Notes: a model not told the origin generated them from the sequence alone. 64,000 nt of DNA from UBA4717 sp045580165 (GCA_045580165.1 JAZNNG010000046.1:1-64000); one strand, 5' to 3'. Counted from the first letter of the stretch, positions 14,616-23,830 are shown. Numbers and translations: made by a program.

Positions 14616-16261
14616 GTAGCTCCTTTCGCGGTTGACGATACGTTTCTTGCAAACAAACGTAAGAACGGTTTGAATTTTTCTTCTTGAAGCTTCCAGTCGA
14701 CCTTTGAAAGTCTTTCCGTAATTTCTTCGTCCGTCAAATTAATGTTTATCTTTCTGTTCGGCACGTCGATCGAGATCATATCTCCGTTTTTAACAACTGC
14801 GAGAGGGCCCTTGATAGCAGCCTCGGGAGCAACGTATCCGATGCTGAGTCCGCTTGAGCCGCCTGAGAATCTTCCGTCTGTCACTATTGCCACCTTGTCG
14901 CAAATATCCATTCCCGCGAGCTCCTTCTGGAACGCAAATGCAGTTGTACCGAAACGTCCCTTCGGACCGAGGTAGTTTATAACTACGACGTCGCCTGCCT
15001 TGATATCACCGCTTCTGAGAGCCGCGATTGCGTCGTCGACCTCGGAAAATACCTTTGCCGCACCTTCAAATTTCATCATACTCTCGGGAACTGCGGCAGT
15101 TTTTAATATTGCGCCCTCGGGTGCGAGATTTCCGAGAAGCACCGAGATACCGCCGTCATCGGACACGGGAGCGTCGAGGGTGTGAATGACCTTGTCGTCA
15201 TATATCGGGGCGTCCTTATAGTTTTCGGCAAGCGTCTTGCCGTTGATGGTTTTACAGTCCGAATGAAGAAGGGGAAGAAGAACGTTCATAAGCGCCTTCA
15301 TACCGCCTGCGCGTTCAAAGTCGTTGAAATAGTAGGGACCGTTCGGGGCAATTTCGGTAACAAGCGGAATTTTATGTGACATTTCGTCAAAGAAGCTCCA
15401 CCAGTCTCTGTCGATACCTGCCTCGTGCGCGATTGCGGGAATGTGGAGTAAAAGGTTTGTCGAGCCCGCGATGGCGATATCTGTGATGATCGCGTTTTCG
15501 ATAGCCTCCAGTGTGATGATATCACGCGCGGTTATATCGTTCTTGACCATATCCATAACGTATTTTCCCGCCTCGTAAGCCATAGCTCCGAGACGCTTGT
15601 CGGTCGCGTTTACAGTCGCATTGCCGGGCACGGTCATACCGAGCGCTTCTGCTATACAGCACATACTGTTAGCGGTTGTCATAGAGCCGCACGCGCCCTG
15701 TCCTGCGTGAGCGCAGTATACCATATCGTCAAATTCCTCACGGGACACCTTGTTCTGCATAACCTTGCCGACGGTAGAGGAGACCTTGGTAAGGCCGATC
15801 TCCTTGCCCTGATAGAAGCAAAGCGGCATATAACCGCCCGTTACCACAACTGTCGGAATATTAAGTCTTGCCGCCGCCATAAGCTGACCGGGAACGATGG
15901 AGTCACAGGTGCCGAGAAGCACCATTCCGTCAAACATATTTGCCTCGACGTTAAGCTCGATCTCGTCTGCGATGAGGTTACGACTCGGAAGCTCTATGTA
16001 TCTGGGGTCCTTTAATACCATACCGTCGCAGATACCCGTTGTGGTAAGCTCAAAGGGCAGACCGCCCGCCTCTCGCACACCGTCCTTGACTCTCTGGGCT
16101 ATCTCCTTCAGATGAACGTGCCCGGGATTGTACTCGTTCCAGGAATTGACGACCGCGATGTAAGGCTTCTTGACCTCCTCCTTCGTGTATCCCATACCGT
16201 AAAGAATACCGTCGCGCTTTACGCTTCCGATACCGAATTCCCATTTACTTCTTTCAAACAT
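14606..16261 (-). CDS. IlvD/Edd family dehydratase (sugar-acid type)
   Basis: The 551-residue product belongs to the iron-sulfur dehydratases that convert 2,3-dihydroxy acids to 2-keto-3-deoxy acids. The cluster ligands are expected in GTCDSIV near 117 and AGQGACGSM near 190, with GICDGM near 77 as in family members. Because no branched-chain amino acid genes are nearby and a KDPG-type aldolase follows directly, I infer a sugar acid (aldonate) as substrate rather than dihydroxyisovalerate. The start has GAAGG upstream and lies 4 bases after the kinase stop. Confidence 0.85.
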   Translation of the reverse strand: MFERSKWEFGIGSVKRDGILYGMGYTKEEVKKPYIAVVNSWNEYNPGHVHLKEIAQRVKDGVREAGGLPFELTTTGICDGMVLKDPRYIELPSRNLIADEIELNVEANMFDGMVLLGTCDSIVPGQLMAAARLNIPTVVVTGGYMPLCFYQGKEIGLTKVSSTVGKVMQNKVSREEFDDMVYCAHAGQGACGSMTTANSMCCIAEALGMTVPGNATVNATDKRLGAMAYEAGKYVMDMVKNDITARDIITLEAIENAIITDIAIAGSTNLLLHIPAIAHEAGIDRDWWSFFDEMSHKIPLVTEIAPNGPYYFNDFERAGGMKALMNVLLPLLHSDCKTINGKTLAENYKDAPIYDDKVIHTLDAPVSDDGGISVLLGNLAPEGAILKTAAVPESMMKFEGAAKVFSEVDDAIAALRSGDIKAGDVVVINYLGPKGRFGTTAFAFQKELAGMDICDKVAIVTDGRFSGGSSGLSIGYVAPEAAIKGPLAVVKNGDMISIDVPNRKININLTDEEITERLSKVDWKLQEEKFKPFLRLFARNVSSTAKGATWL

Positions 16262-16265
16262 ATTT

Positions 16266-17429
16266 TTACCTTCTTTCTATAAAGCCGTACGTGCTTTTAG
16301 CTACCATTAGTTCTTCGTCAACAGGTGTTACAAAAACCTTAACCTTGGAATTTTCGGTTGAAATAAGCATCGGCTCGGACCCGAGCTTTTCTCTCATTTT
16401 TGCATCGTCAAGCTCGACGCCGAGGAAAGCGAGTCTTTCGCAGATCGCCTTTTTGACGGGAATACTGTTTTCGCCGATTCCGCCCGAAAAGCTTATTGCG
16501 TCAATTCCGCCGAGAGCCGCGAGGAACGAGCAGATATACTTTGCGGTGTTGTAGGTGTAAGATTTCATAACGGTGCCGTTCTCGTCCTTTTCAACAACAC
16601 GCATATCGTTGCTTCCACTCATACCGAGCAGTCCGCACTTGGTGCTGAGGAATTCTCTCATTTCGTCACAGCTCATATTTTCCTTTTTCATAAGGTAGAG
16701 TATTGCGAACACGTCAATATCTCCGCAGCGGTTGTTCATAGGGATACCGCTTTGAGGAGAGAAGCCCATACTTGTGTCGATCGACTTGCCGTCCTTTATG
16801 GCACATACCGACGAGCTGCCTCCGAGATGGACCGAAATAATGTTTTTAGCACCGAGAGCCGTAAGCCTGTACGTGGCATAGCTATGTGCCGCGCCGTGAA
16901 AGCCGTACTTACGGATGCCGTATTTTTCAGCAGTTTCCTTGTCGATGGGATATATTGCCGCGTAGTCGGGAATAGTGTTGTGGAACGCGGTTTCAAACGC
17001 TCCGACCGTAACTATGGCGGGGAAAAGCTCGTGAACGCTTTTTACAGCCTCTATGTACGGTGTGTTGTGCGCGGGAGCGACAAAGCTTAACTCCTCAAGC
17101 CTTTCGAGCACATTATCGTCTATAATACACGGGTAATTCATATCGCCGCCCACGACGGTTTTGAAGCCGATTCCGTCAACGGCGCTCTTGCCGCCCTCGC
17201 ACTTTTCGTCGATGAGGGCGAAAACGCGCTCAAGGCAGGGCTTATAGCCCGAGGACGCATCTAAAAATCCCGACTGCTTTTCTCCGTTAACTTCAAAAAC
17301 ATAGTCGCTTTTGTCGGTGAAGACCGAGCCGATCTTTCCGCTTGCGATAAGTGCTTCGGTGTCCATATCGTAGTATTTGAACTTGAACGACGTGCTTCCT
17401 ATATTTAATACGAGAATATTACAAGCCAT
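16266..17429 (-). CDS. Acetate kinase family protein, diverged
   Basis: Acetate kinases make ATP from acyl phosphates. The 387-residue protein keeps the family framework: NIGSTSFKFK at the N-terminus, APAHNTPY, AFETAFHNTIP, KYGFHGAAHSY, FSGGIGENS and the GLLGMSGSND segment. Two active-site loops differ from true acetate kinase: HLGGSSS instead of HLGNGAS, and NNRCGDID instead of the usual TRSGDID; GFKTVVGGD replaces GHRVVHGGE. I infer an acyl phosphate other than acetyl phosphate. ATG at 17429 has GGTGA upstream and overlaps the DUF1116 gene by 11 bases. The equivalent gene in E. coli-type clusters encodes carbamate kinase. Confidence 0.85.
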   Translation of the reverse strand: MACNILVLNIGSTSFKFKYYDMDTEALIASGKIGSVFTDKSDYVFEVNGEKQSGFLDASSGYKPCLERVFALIDEKCEGGKSAVDGIGFKTVVGGDMNYPCIIDDNVLERLEELSFVAPAHNTPYIEAVKSVHELFPAIVTVGAFETAFHNTIPDYAAIYPIDKETAEKYGIRKYGFHGAAHSYATYRLTALGAKNIISVHLGGSSSVCAIKDGKSIDTSMGFSPQSGIPMNNRCGDIDVFAILYLMKKENMSCDEMREFLSTKCGLLGMSGSNDMRVVEKDENGTVMKSYTYNTAKYICSFLAALGGIDAISFSGGIGENSIPVKKAICERLAFLGVELDDAKMREKLGSEPMLISTENSKVKVFVTPVDEELMVAKSTYGFIERR

Positions 17430-18834
17430 ATTTTTCACCGTAAGCTATAAGAGCTTTTTCGAAGCATTCGAGGGGAACTCTTGCAATGCCTGCGCCCAGA
17501 CGTCTGCCCGTGGTGGAGATCATACCGCCGTGGATGACGGGCTCGATTCCCGTTTCGATAACCTTTCTGATGTCGATTCCCGTAGGCGTGCCCTTGTAGT
17601 TGAGGGCGGGGATAAGGTAGTTCGCGTTTTCCGTAACCGTAATTTCCGACATTTCAAGAGTCTGCTCGATGCCGTCTTTCATTGTCTTGTCGAGCGAACG
17701 CATTACCGCGGGGGCAGCAGCCGCCGCAAAGCCGCCGAGACCCGTTGCCTCGAGAATACAGCTGTCGCCGATCCACGGCAGAACCTCGTCGTCGTTAACG
17801 TCTGCGGCAACGTACTCGCCCGTAAGCTTTGGTGACGGAGCGCAGTACCAAGCGGTGCCGAGACCGCTTACCTTGATTGCGTAGTCAACGCCGTTTCCGA
17901 CCATTGATGTGACGATGGTCGAATAGTCTACCTTTCGGATAGCCTCAAGGAGAGCCATAGCCGAAGCCATACCAAGCGGATGGAAAAATCTTACGGTTCC
18001 GTAGAGGAGATCCACGCATTTCTTTCTCTCGTCGTTCGTGATATCCGCCTCAAAGAGCATTTTCATAAGCTCGTTTCCGGCAATAAGACCCGTTGCATCC
18101 TGCCTTGAATGAAGCTCGTCACCCATTTCCACGCCTCTTGTGAAGATCTTGCGCATAGCCATACCGCCGTTTGCTTCAAGGACCTTGGTCATAGCGGGTG
18201 CGATCACGTCATGTACCATATTAAGATGCTGTCTTATATTTTCGTTGAAAACTCCCCAGCCTGCAAGACCGCCTCTGTTGGGACCCTCAAACGGAGGGCA
18301 AAAGCCTCTGAAGCCCGTATTTCTGTCCTCAACGATGTTTACCGCCATAGAAGGAGTTGTGATGCCCGAGCCGGGACCGACTAAGTGGTAGTCGTTTGAT
18401 GAAACGAATCTGATCTCACCCCTCTCAAGCATTCTTCTTGCTTCTTCCTCGTCCTTGGCGTAGCCCTCGAACATAACTCCGTTGATGCCGCCCTGCTGCT
18501 GTGTCGCGCACATTCTTTCCCACGGAATATCGGGACCGGAGTGCAGTATCATTCCGTCCTCAACGCCGGGAACACATTCCTTTGCAGGCTTTACGCCTAT
18601 CCAATAGGGGTCTGTATTGTTGAATATGTCTATAACCTTGTTGTTGGCTTCTTCGATTTTGAGTCCGAAGTCGGAATAGAGAGTTTTTTCGAGGATTTCC
18701 TTCGCTCTGTCGGAAATCACGGTCTTTTTGCCGGGCTTCCAGTTGATATGCTCGGCAGGAACGCCCTGAGCCTTGATCGCGTCGGCGAAAACGTCCGTTC
18801 CTACGTTTATAACGCTTATTTTATCGTTTAACAT
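17419..18834 (-). CDS. DUF1116 protein, AllG/YlbE-like subunit
   Basis: The 471-residue protein matches the DUF1116 family, whose E. coli member YlbE (AllG) is reported as one of three subunits of oxamate carbamoyltransferase with FdrA and YlbF. Recognisable features are the N-terminal INVGTDVFADAI, the GPGSGITTPSMAVN loop, CPPFEGPNRGGL, and a small-residue-rich stretch GLGGFAAAAAPAV near 395. GGAGGAG lies upstream of the ATG. It is directly downstream of the FdrA-like gene (stop and start almost touching), the same gene order as in characterised clusters. Function here is inferred and the substrate may differ. Confidence 0.85.
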   Translation of the reverse strand: MLNDKISVINVGTDVFADAIKAQGVPAEHINWKPGKKTVISDRAKEILEKTLYSDFGLKIEEANNKVIDIFNNTDPYWIGVKPAKECVPGVEDGMILHSGPDIPWERMCATQQQGGINGVMFEGYAKDEEEARRMLERGEIRFVSSNDYHLVGPGSGITTPSMAVNIVEDRNTGFRGFCPPFEGPNRGGLAGWGVFNENIRQHLNMVHDVIAPAMTKVLEANGGMAMRKIFTRGVEMGDELHSRQDATGLIAGNELMKMLFEADITNDERKKCVDLLYGTVRFFHPLGMASAMALLEAIRKVDYSTIVTSMVGNGVDYAIKVSGLGTAWYCAPSPKLTGEYVAADVNDDEVLPWIGDSCILEATGLGGFAAAAAPAVMRSLDKTMKDGIEQTLEMSEITVTENANYLIPALNYKGTPTGIDIRKVIETGIEPVIHGGMISTTGRRLGAGIARVPLECFEKALIAYGEKYGL

Positions 18835-20379
18835 TTATTTCTCCTCCGTTTTTCTGATTATATCCATAGCAAGCTCTGCCGCCATACTGTTTGTGTCAAC
18901 GAGTATTACTCCGACGTCCTTTAATATCTGCGCCTGCTTTTCAAAGTCCTGAGGGTCCATATCGCTTCCGCAGATGGTTGCAATAATGCAAAGATGTCTG
19001 CCCTCGTCCTCTGCGCGCTTTTTCTCCTCTGCTATCACCTCTGCCATAACAGACGCAGGATCGGCGTGCAGAGCGTAGCCGAGCAAGAAATCGAGGTATA
19101 TGACCGCGGTTTCGGGGTCTCTCGCCTCCTTGATAAAGCGGTTGACACGGGCGGTAGGGTCAATGGCAACGTGAGCGCGTCCCTTGGTGAAGGTCTCATC
19201 TCCGATGTCGATGACCGTATTCTTGATGCTCGTAAACGGGTCGGGAAGCATCAGACTCTTGTCAAACGCGACGTTGGAGTAAAGCTCGCCCATATTTTTG
19301 CGCCAGAGTATCTGGGTTTCGTCGGTGAGTGATCCGCCGCAGAGAATAGCGCGGAAATACTTCTGACTCTTTGCGAATTTTGATATCTCTGCATCCACGT
19401 CAACGTTATTTTCAAATATTTTCTTTATCTCGACCTCGTGACCGCACGCAAGCTCCATAACCTTTTTCGCCGTTTCGTCAAAGGTCTCGGAGTAGATTAT
19501 ACCGTTGTCTGCAAGTATCTTGTTGTCGCCGTTCAAAAAATGAACGACAACAGGCTTTGTGCATTCCTTTATTACCTCTATTACCTTGAGAAGCGACGAC
19601 CTTGCAGGAGGCTTTGAGATAAGCGCGATAACCTTGGTGTCCTCATCCGCCTCAAGCGCCCTTATGCTCTGTATCATAGAAATGCCTCCGACCTCGTCGG
19701 ACATATCGCGTCCTCCCGTACCGATGGCGTGGGACACGCCGAAGCCGTTTCTGTGAACCAGGACCATAACCTCCTGAATACCGCTTCCCGATGCTCCCGC
19801 AAGTCCGATAGAACCCCTGTTTACCATACTGCAAAGACCTATTGCAACGCCGTTTATAAACGAAAGTCCGCATCCGGGTCCCATCATAAACTTGCCCTTA
19901 CTCTGAGCAAGCCTTTTGAGCGTGACCTCGTCCTTAATGTCTACGTTATCGCTGAACATAAAAACGTTCATATTATTCATAAGCGCTCTTTTGGCTTCGG
20001 CGAATGCGTATTCTCCCGCAACCGAGATTATGGCGAGATTTGCGTCGGGAATAGCAGCTTTTGCGCCCACTATGCTTCTGAAGCTGTTTTTGGCTGCGCT
20101 TGAGCTTTTCTCGTTTACAAGACGGGTGAATTCTTCACGTGCCCTTTCGCAGTCAGCCTCGCTTTCGGCTCTTACCGCGATTATAAGGTCGTTAGGTCCC
20201 GCCATACTCATTTCCTCGGCATTCAGACCGAGGTCGGTGATGGTCTCCTTGTTAAGCGGAGTTCCCATACCGATAGAGGCGTTGTCAATACCGTCTGCTT
20301 CGGCAAGCCTTCTTGCGATCTTCATCAAAAAAACGGAATCGTAATATCTGTTTTTTTCGATATAGTTTTTTACAACCAT
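18835..20379 (-). CDS. FdrA/AllF-like acyl-CoA synthetase family subunit
   Basis: The 514-residue protein resembles FdrA, built on the succinyl-CoA synthetase alpha/beta fold. Telling stretches are MGPGCGLSFINGVAIGLC, the GASGSGIQEV loop, HAIGTGGRDMSDEVGG, and a second domain with CGGSLTDE and CGSDMDPQ near the C-terminus. In E. coli FdrA (AllF) is reported to work with YlbE and YlbF. It overlaps the DUF2877 stop by 10 bases, with AAGGAG inside the upstream gene, so translation is probably coupled. It very likely forms a complex with its two neighbours. Confidence 0.87.
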   Translation of the reverse strand: MVVKNYIEKNRYYDSVFLMKIARRLAEADGIDNASIGMGTPLNKETITDLGLNAEEMSMAGPNDLIIAVRAESEADCERAREEFTRLVNEKSSSAAKNSFRSIVGAKAAIPDANLAIISVAGEYAFAEAKRALMNNMNVFMFSDNVDIKDEVTLKRLAQSKGKFMMGPGCGLSFINGVAIGLCSMVNRGSIGLAGASGSGIQEVMVLVHRNGFGVSHAIGTGGRDMSDEVGGISMIQSIRALEADEDTKVIALISKPPARSSLLKVIEVIKECTKPVVVHFLNGDNKILADNGIIYSETFDETAKKVMELACGHEVEIKKIFENNVDVDAEISKFAKSQKYFRAILCGGSLTDETQILWRKNMGELYSNVAFDKSLMLPDPFTSIKNTVIDIGDETFTKGRAHVAIDPTARVNRFIKEARDPETAVIYLDFLLGYALHADPASVMAEVIAEEKKRAEDEGRHLCIIATICGSDMDPQDFEKQAQILKDVGVILVDTNSMAAELAMDIIRKTEEK

Positions 20380-21197
20380 CTTATCTGCTCCTTATCCTTT
20401 AGAAATTTATATCCCATTAATATCCCCTCGCAGGTCTCAGAGCCCGACGAGCTTCCGACCTCTATCAGCTCAAGGGCGTTCTTTTCAATATCGTCTTTAC
20501 CCTCTATAATTGAGCGAATGACGCTATAAAGAGTTTCGTTTATGTGTCCGCAGGCAACGTCTGCAAGCAGACTTTTGCTGACGAGGGTGGTGACGAGGTC
20601 GCCCTTGTCCTGTAAAAATTCGGCAAGCGCTCTGTTGAAGACCTGACCCGTGTCGGTCAGGTGAAACAAAGCAGACATTCCCGAGAGCATATCGTCGCAG
20701 GACGGGGTAAGACCTATGCCGAGACCTATAAGCGACTCAAAGCCTCCAACAAGGTCATCCTTAAGGATCTCAAATCCGCGCTTTACCCTTTCTTTTAAGA
20801 TACCGTTTTCAAAAACCGGACTTTTTTTGCGGCTTCGCTTGAGAACGTCTGCAAACAGCAGAATACCGTCCTCGTATTTCGGGGTGAGCGCGACAGGCGC
20901 GCGCCGGGTTATGATCTTTTCCGCATTCGACAAATAAAAAGTAATATCTCCAACCGTAATTGACCGTCCGTCACAAAGCGCCTCTGCACCGTCCGCAAAT
21001 TCGAGCAAGGAGATATTACAGTCAATATCGGTTAAAATTGCACGGGTGGAAAATTTGTCGCTTTTTTTGAAAAGCGTTATAAGCTGCCCCGTGTCTGTCA
21101 GCACGTTGAAGCAACGGTCATAGACTCCCACAACCTTACCCGACTTCCACCGCAGGTTGTATATCGGCTCGCATATATGAGTTATTTTAAAGTTCAT
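20370..21197 (-). CDS. DUF2877 protein, AllH/YlbF-like subunit
   Basis: I take the start at 21197 (MNFKITHIC), one base after the upstream stop, with AGGA 6 bases before it; a longer frame reaching back to 21368 lies inside the flavoprotein gene. The 275-residue product has the DUF2877 signature GLGIGLTPSCDDMLSG near 170-185 and ends in the SGSETCEGILMGY block. E. coli YlbF (AllH) is the named homologue and third subunit of oxamate carbamoyltransferase. The usual GLTPSGDD glycine is a cysteine here (PSCDD). Confidence 0.85.
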   Translation of the reverse strand: MNFKITHICEPIYNLRWKSGKVVGVYDRCFNVLTDTGQLITLFKKSDKFSTRAILTDIDCNISLLEFADGAEALCDGRSITVGDITFYLSNAEKIITRRAPVALTPKYEDGILLFADVLKRSRKKSPVFENGILKERVKRGFEILKDDLVGGFESLIGLGIGLTPSCDDMLSGMSALFHLTDTGQVFNRALAEFLQDKGDLVTTLVSKSLLADVACGHINETLYSVIRSIIEGKDDIEKNALELIEVGSSSGSETCEGILMGYKFLKDKEQIRWL

Positions 21198-21198
21198 T

Positions 21199-22746
21199 TC
21201 ATTTCCTGTGTATAAAGCTTTTTTCAAAGTCTTTGCTTGTTTCGGGGTAGTCGCTTCTGGTGTGTACGCCGCGCGATTCGGTGCGCTTTGCCGCGGCAAC
21301 GCAGGAGCATTTGCATACTGTAAGCATATTTTCAAGCTCCCTTTTGCAGACCGCTGCGTCGAAATCAAGGGTGTCGGCAGCGGTTACGTCCTTATCGAGA
21401 GCATCTATCAGGCACATTGCCATATCAAGTCTCTGCCCGTCACGAACTGGACCCATATATTTTGCCATAATTCTCTGAAGCTCACGTTTGCATTCTTCGA
21501 AATGTTCTTTATCCCGACCGTTTTTACCATATTCAATTAAGGGGACTTCGCTTTCGCTTAAGGTCACGGATCTTGCGTATTCGGCGGCACTGTTACCTGC
21601 GATAGTTCCGAAAACGTAAATTTCGGTTCCCGCGTTTCCGCCGACACGGTTTGCTCCGTGAATACCGCCGGTTACCTCGCCTGCGGCAAAAAGACCGTCC
21701 ACCGAGGTCCTGCATTTTTCATCGATCACTATTCCGCCCATAAACGAGTGGGCAGAAGGACCGACCTCAATAATCTCCTTAGTAAGATCAATACCCGCAT
21801 TCATAAAACGGTTATAGTAAAGACTGTGCTTTTCGATTATTTCATCGGCAGGGATGTCGGTCAGGTCAAGGTAGACTCCGCCGTGCTCACTTCCGTTGCC
21901 GTTTGCGACCTCGGTATAGATCAGCTTTGCAAGAGCGTCCTTGGGTGCGTCGCCCTCAGTTTTATAGTGGCGCAGTAAAAAGCGCTCGCCGCGGTTGTTC
22001 GTTATCTTTCCGCCCTTAGCGAGAAGAGTGGTGGAAATACCGAGCTTCTTCGGATATATGCATCTGCAGGGCTCGTACTGTATAAATTCCATATCGGTAA
22101 GCTCTGCGCCTGCGCGGTATGCCGCGCCGTATCCGTCCCCCGTCATTGTAAGAGGATAGGTGCTATCTGTTGCAATATGTATTCCGCCCGTTGCGAGCAC
22201 GACCGCCTTGGCAGAGATCTTTATAATTTCTTTGTTCTCAAGGTCAAAGGCGACAACGCCCGTGACTCTGCCGCTTTCAGAAATCAAGTCGGAGAGCATT
22301 ACCTTATCAAGGGACCTCACACCTGCCTCTGCCGCCATTTCTCGGAATTTTTCAAGGGTTATTCTGCCCGTGGTGTTTTTTATGTGTGCAAGCCTTGCCG
22401 TGCTGCATCCGAGAGGCTTTAGAAGATGGTAGCCGCCGTTTTCCCTGTCAAAGCTGAGTCCCGTTTCTTCAACGAACGCGACCTCCTTTGCGGAATTTTC
22501 GGCAAGCGTTTTTACAAGTGTCGGATCGTTTATATTTCCGCCTCCCCTCGTAGTGTCGTCTGCGTAGAGCTTTATACTGTCGTCATCCGAGAGGACCGCG
22601 TTGAAGCCGAGAACGAAATCCGATGCAGTGACCTGACTTTTGGCTATGACCAAAACGTCACATCCGCTTTTGGCGGCGGTGTACGCCGCTTTTATTCCGG
22701 CAATTCCCGCGCCTGCCACAAGGACGTCTGTCTGTAAGGTCTTCAT
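21199..22746 (-). CDS. FAD-dependent oxidoreductase, fumarate reductase/aspartate oxidase type
   Basis: The 515-residue protein has the N-terminal FAD motif GAGIAGIKAAYTAAKSG (11-27), the second FAD block VVLATGGIHI near 190, SFMGGIVIDE near 350, the ATP-like GEVTGGIHGANRVGGNA segment near 370, and a C-terminal helical domain as in succinate dehydrogenase/fumarate reductase flavoproteins. No signal peptide or membrane partner is present, so it is a soluble enzyme. It probably reduces or oxidises a C=C or alpha-carbon of the operon's substrate. It begins 4 bases after the amidohydrolase stop. Confidence 0.85.
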   Translation of the reverse strand: MKTLQTDVLVAGAGIAGIKAAYTAAKSGCDVLVIAKSQVTASDFVLGFNAVLSDDDSIKLYADDTTRGGGNINDPTLVKTLAENSAKEVAFVEETGLSFDRENGGYHLLKPLGCSTARLAHIKNTTGRITLEKFREMAAEAGVRSLDKVMLSDLISESGRVTGVVAFDLENKEIIKISAKAVVLATGGIHIATDSTYPLTMTGDGYGAAYRAGAELTDMEFIQYEPCRCIYPKKLGISTTLLAKGGKITNNRGERFLLRHYKTEGDAPKDALAKLIYTEVANGNGSEHGGVYLDLTDIPADEIIEKHSLYYNRFMNAGIDLTKEIIEVGPSAHSFMGGIVIDEKCRTSVDGLFAAGEVTGGIHGANRVGGNAGTEIYVFGTIAGNSAAEYARSVTLSESEVPLIEYGKNGRDKEHFEECKRELQRIMAKYMGPVRDGQRLDMAMCLIDALDKDVTAADTLDFDAAVCKRELENMLTVCKCSCVAAAKRTESRGVHTRSDYPETSKDFEKSFIHRK

Positions 22747-22749
22747 ATT

Positions 22750-23676
22750 TTAATCCTCACATTCTCCAAGTAATTTGAGTGCATTCTTGCGGCAGATCTT
22801 TTCGTATGCCGCGTAGCTGATGTGACCATCCTCGCAGATTCTGTCAAGGAAGTCGGAGAGTTGAAGCATTTCGTGACAGGGATTGTCGGGATCTATGTTT
22901 TCGGGATCGTGAATGTCTGTGGCAAAGAAAATTTTGTCTGCAAATTCTTCCAAAAATCTATAAGTGTACTCGGGATCTCTTACCATTGCACGGTATCCCG
23001 AAAGGGAGGAGAGGTCACAGTAGAGGTTTTCATATTTTCTCATAAGCTCACCGACGCGTCCCTCGCGCAAAACCTTGCCCGTGGGGTATCCGTCACGTGT
23101 TTCTTCGGTTACATCAGCGTCAAGCTCTGACCAGAAGCGCACCGAGTGACCGATGATTTTAAGCTTCGGAAACATCTGAAGCACCCGTTCAAGCTTTGGA
23201 AGATGAAGCTCGTCAACCACGCCGTAATCGTATTCGGGCTTGCCGAAGTGCAGAGTGACCGACATACCGCACGCCTCGCAGTGACTAAAGAGGTTGAGCA
23301 TTCTCGGGTCATCAAGACTGATGTTGGAAATAAGCTCGCTTACACCGCGCGCTCCGTGAGCTTTGTAGTAATTCAGGTAATGAGAAAAGTCGGTCTTGTC
23401 ATTGTTGCTTCCGAATCTCGGGTCAACACCGCAAAACCACCATCCGATAGTATTATTGTATTTTTTTGCAATGCCTTCGGCTTCTCGGGGAGAAAGCCTT
23501 TCGGTAGTAAATTCGGGACAGGTTCCGGGAGGGAGAAGAACTCCCCTTTCAACACCTATCTTATCGTATATTTTTCTGAGCTCGTGTACTGTGGGATAGA
23601 AGTGTCCCGAAAGCTTCGGTATACCTCTTTCTTCGATACAGTGAACGTGCATATCTATTTTTTTTAGCTTTTTCAT
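22750..23676 (-). CDS. Amidohydrolase_2 family metal-dependent hydrolase
   Basis: First gene of the nine-gene operon. The 308-residue TIM-barrel protein has HVH (10-12 region, IDMHVHC), a histidine in VTLHFGKP near 156, GHSVRFW near 190 and the aspartate of FFATDIHDP near 262, which fit the metal ligands and acid/base of the amidohydrolase-2 group. Relatives hydrolyse lactones or decarboxylate; a lactonase role would suit a sugar-acid pathway, but this is inference. I choose the ATG at 23676 (GGAGGG 6 bases upstream); an ATG two codons earlier is too close to that site. Confidence 0.83.
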   Translation of the reverse strand: MKKLKKIDMHVHCIEERGIPKLSGHFYPTVHELRKIYDKIGVERGVLLPPGTCPEFTTERLSPREAEGIAKKYNNTIGWWFCGVDPRFGSNNDKTDFSHYLNYYKAHGARGVSELISNISLDDPRMLNLFSHCEACGMSVTLHFGKPEYDYGVVDELHLPKLERVLQMFPKLKIIGHSVRFWSELDADVTEETRDGYPTGKVLREGRVGELMRKYENLYCDLSSLSGYRAMVRDPEYTYRFLEEFADKIFFATDIHDPENIDPDNPCHEMLQLSDFLDRICEDGHISYAAYEKICRKNALKLLGECED

Positions 23677-23723
23677 ATACATCCCTCCATTTATTAATTA
23701 TAGGACGGGGAAAAAGCTTTTTG

Positions 23724-23793
23724 AATACCTAAAAAAGCTTTGGACAGGTCGTTGAATTTAGGTATTGCAAAATCTTTGAAGTTGTTGTATAAT
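23724..23793. promoter_or_regulatory. Divergent control region with 10-bp inverted repeat
   Basis: AATACCTAAA (23724-23733) and its exact complement TTTAGGTATT (23757-23766) are centred 33 bp apart, three helical turns. AAAGCTTT occurs twice nearby (around 23713-23720 and 23733-23740). A plus promoter, TTGCAA (23765-23770), 17 bases, TATAAT (23788-23793), overlaps the right arm. The site lies between the operon and its candidate regulator. Confidence 0.65.
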
Positions 23794-23830
23794 ATTTAAT
23801 TAAGTTATGACGATCAGGGGTGAATTTGCC

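Noticed and set aside
14606..16261. Dihydroxy-acid dehydratase of branched-chain amino acid synthesis (ilvD)
   Set aside because: The context is a catabolic operon with an Eda-type aldolase and no ilv or leu genes, so a sugar-acid role is more likely; sequence alone does not decide.
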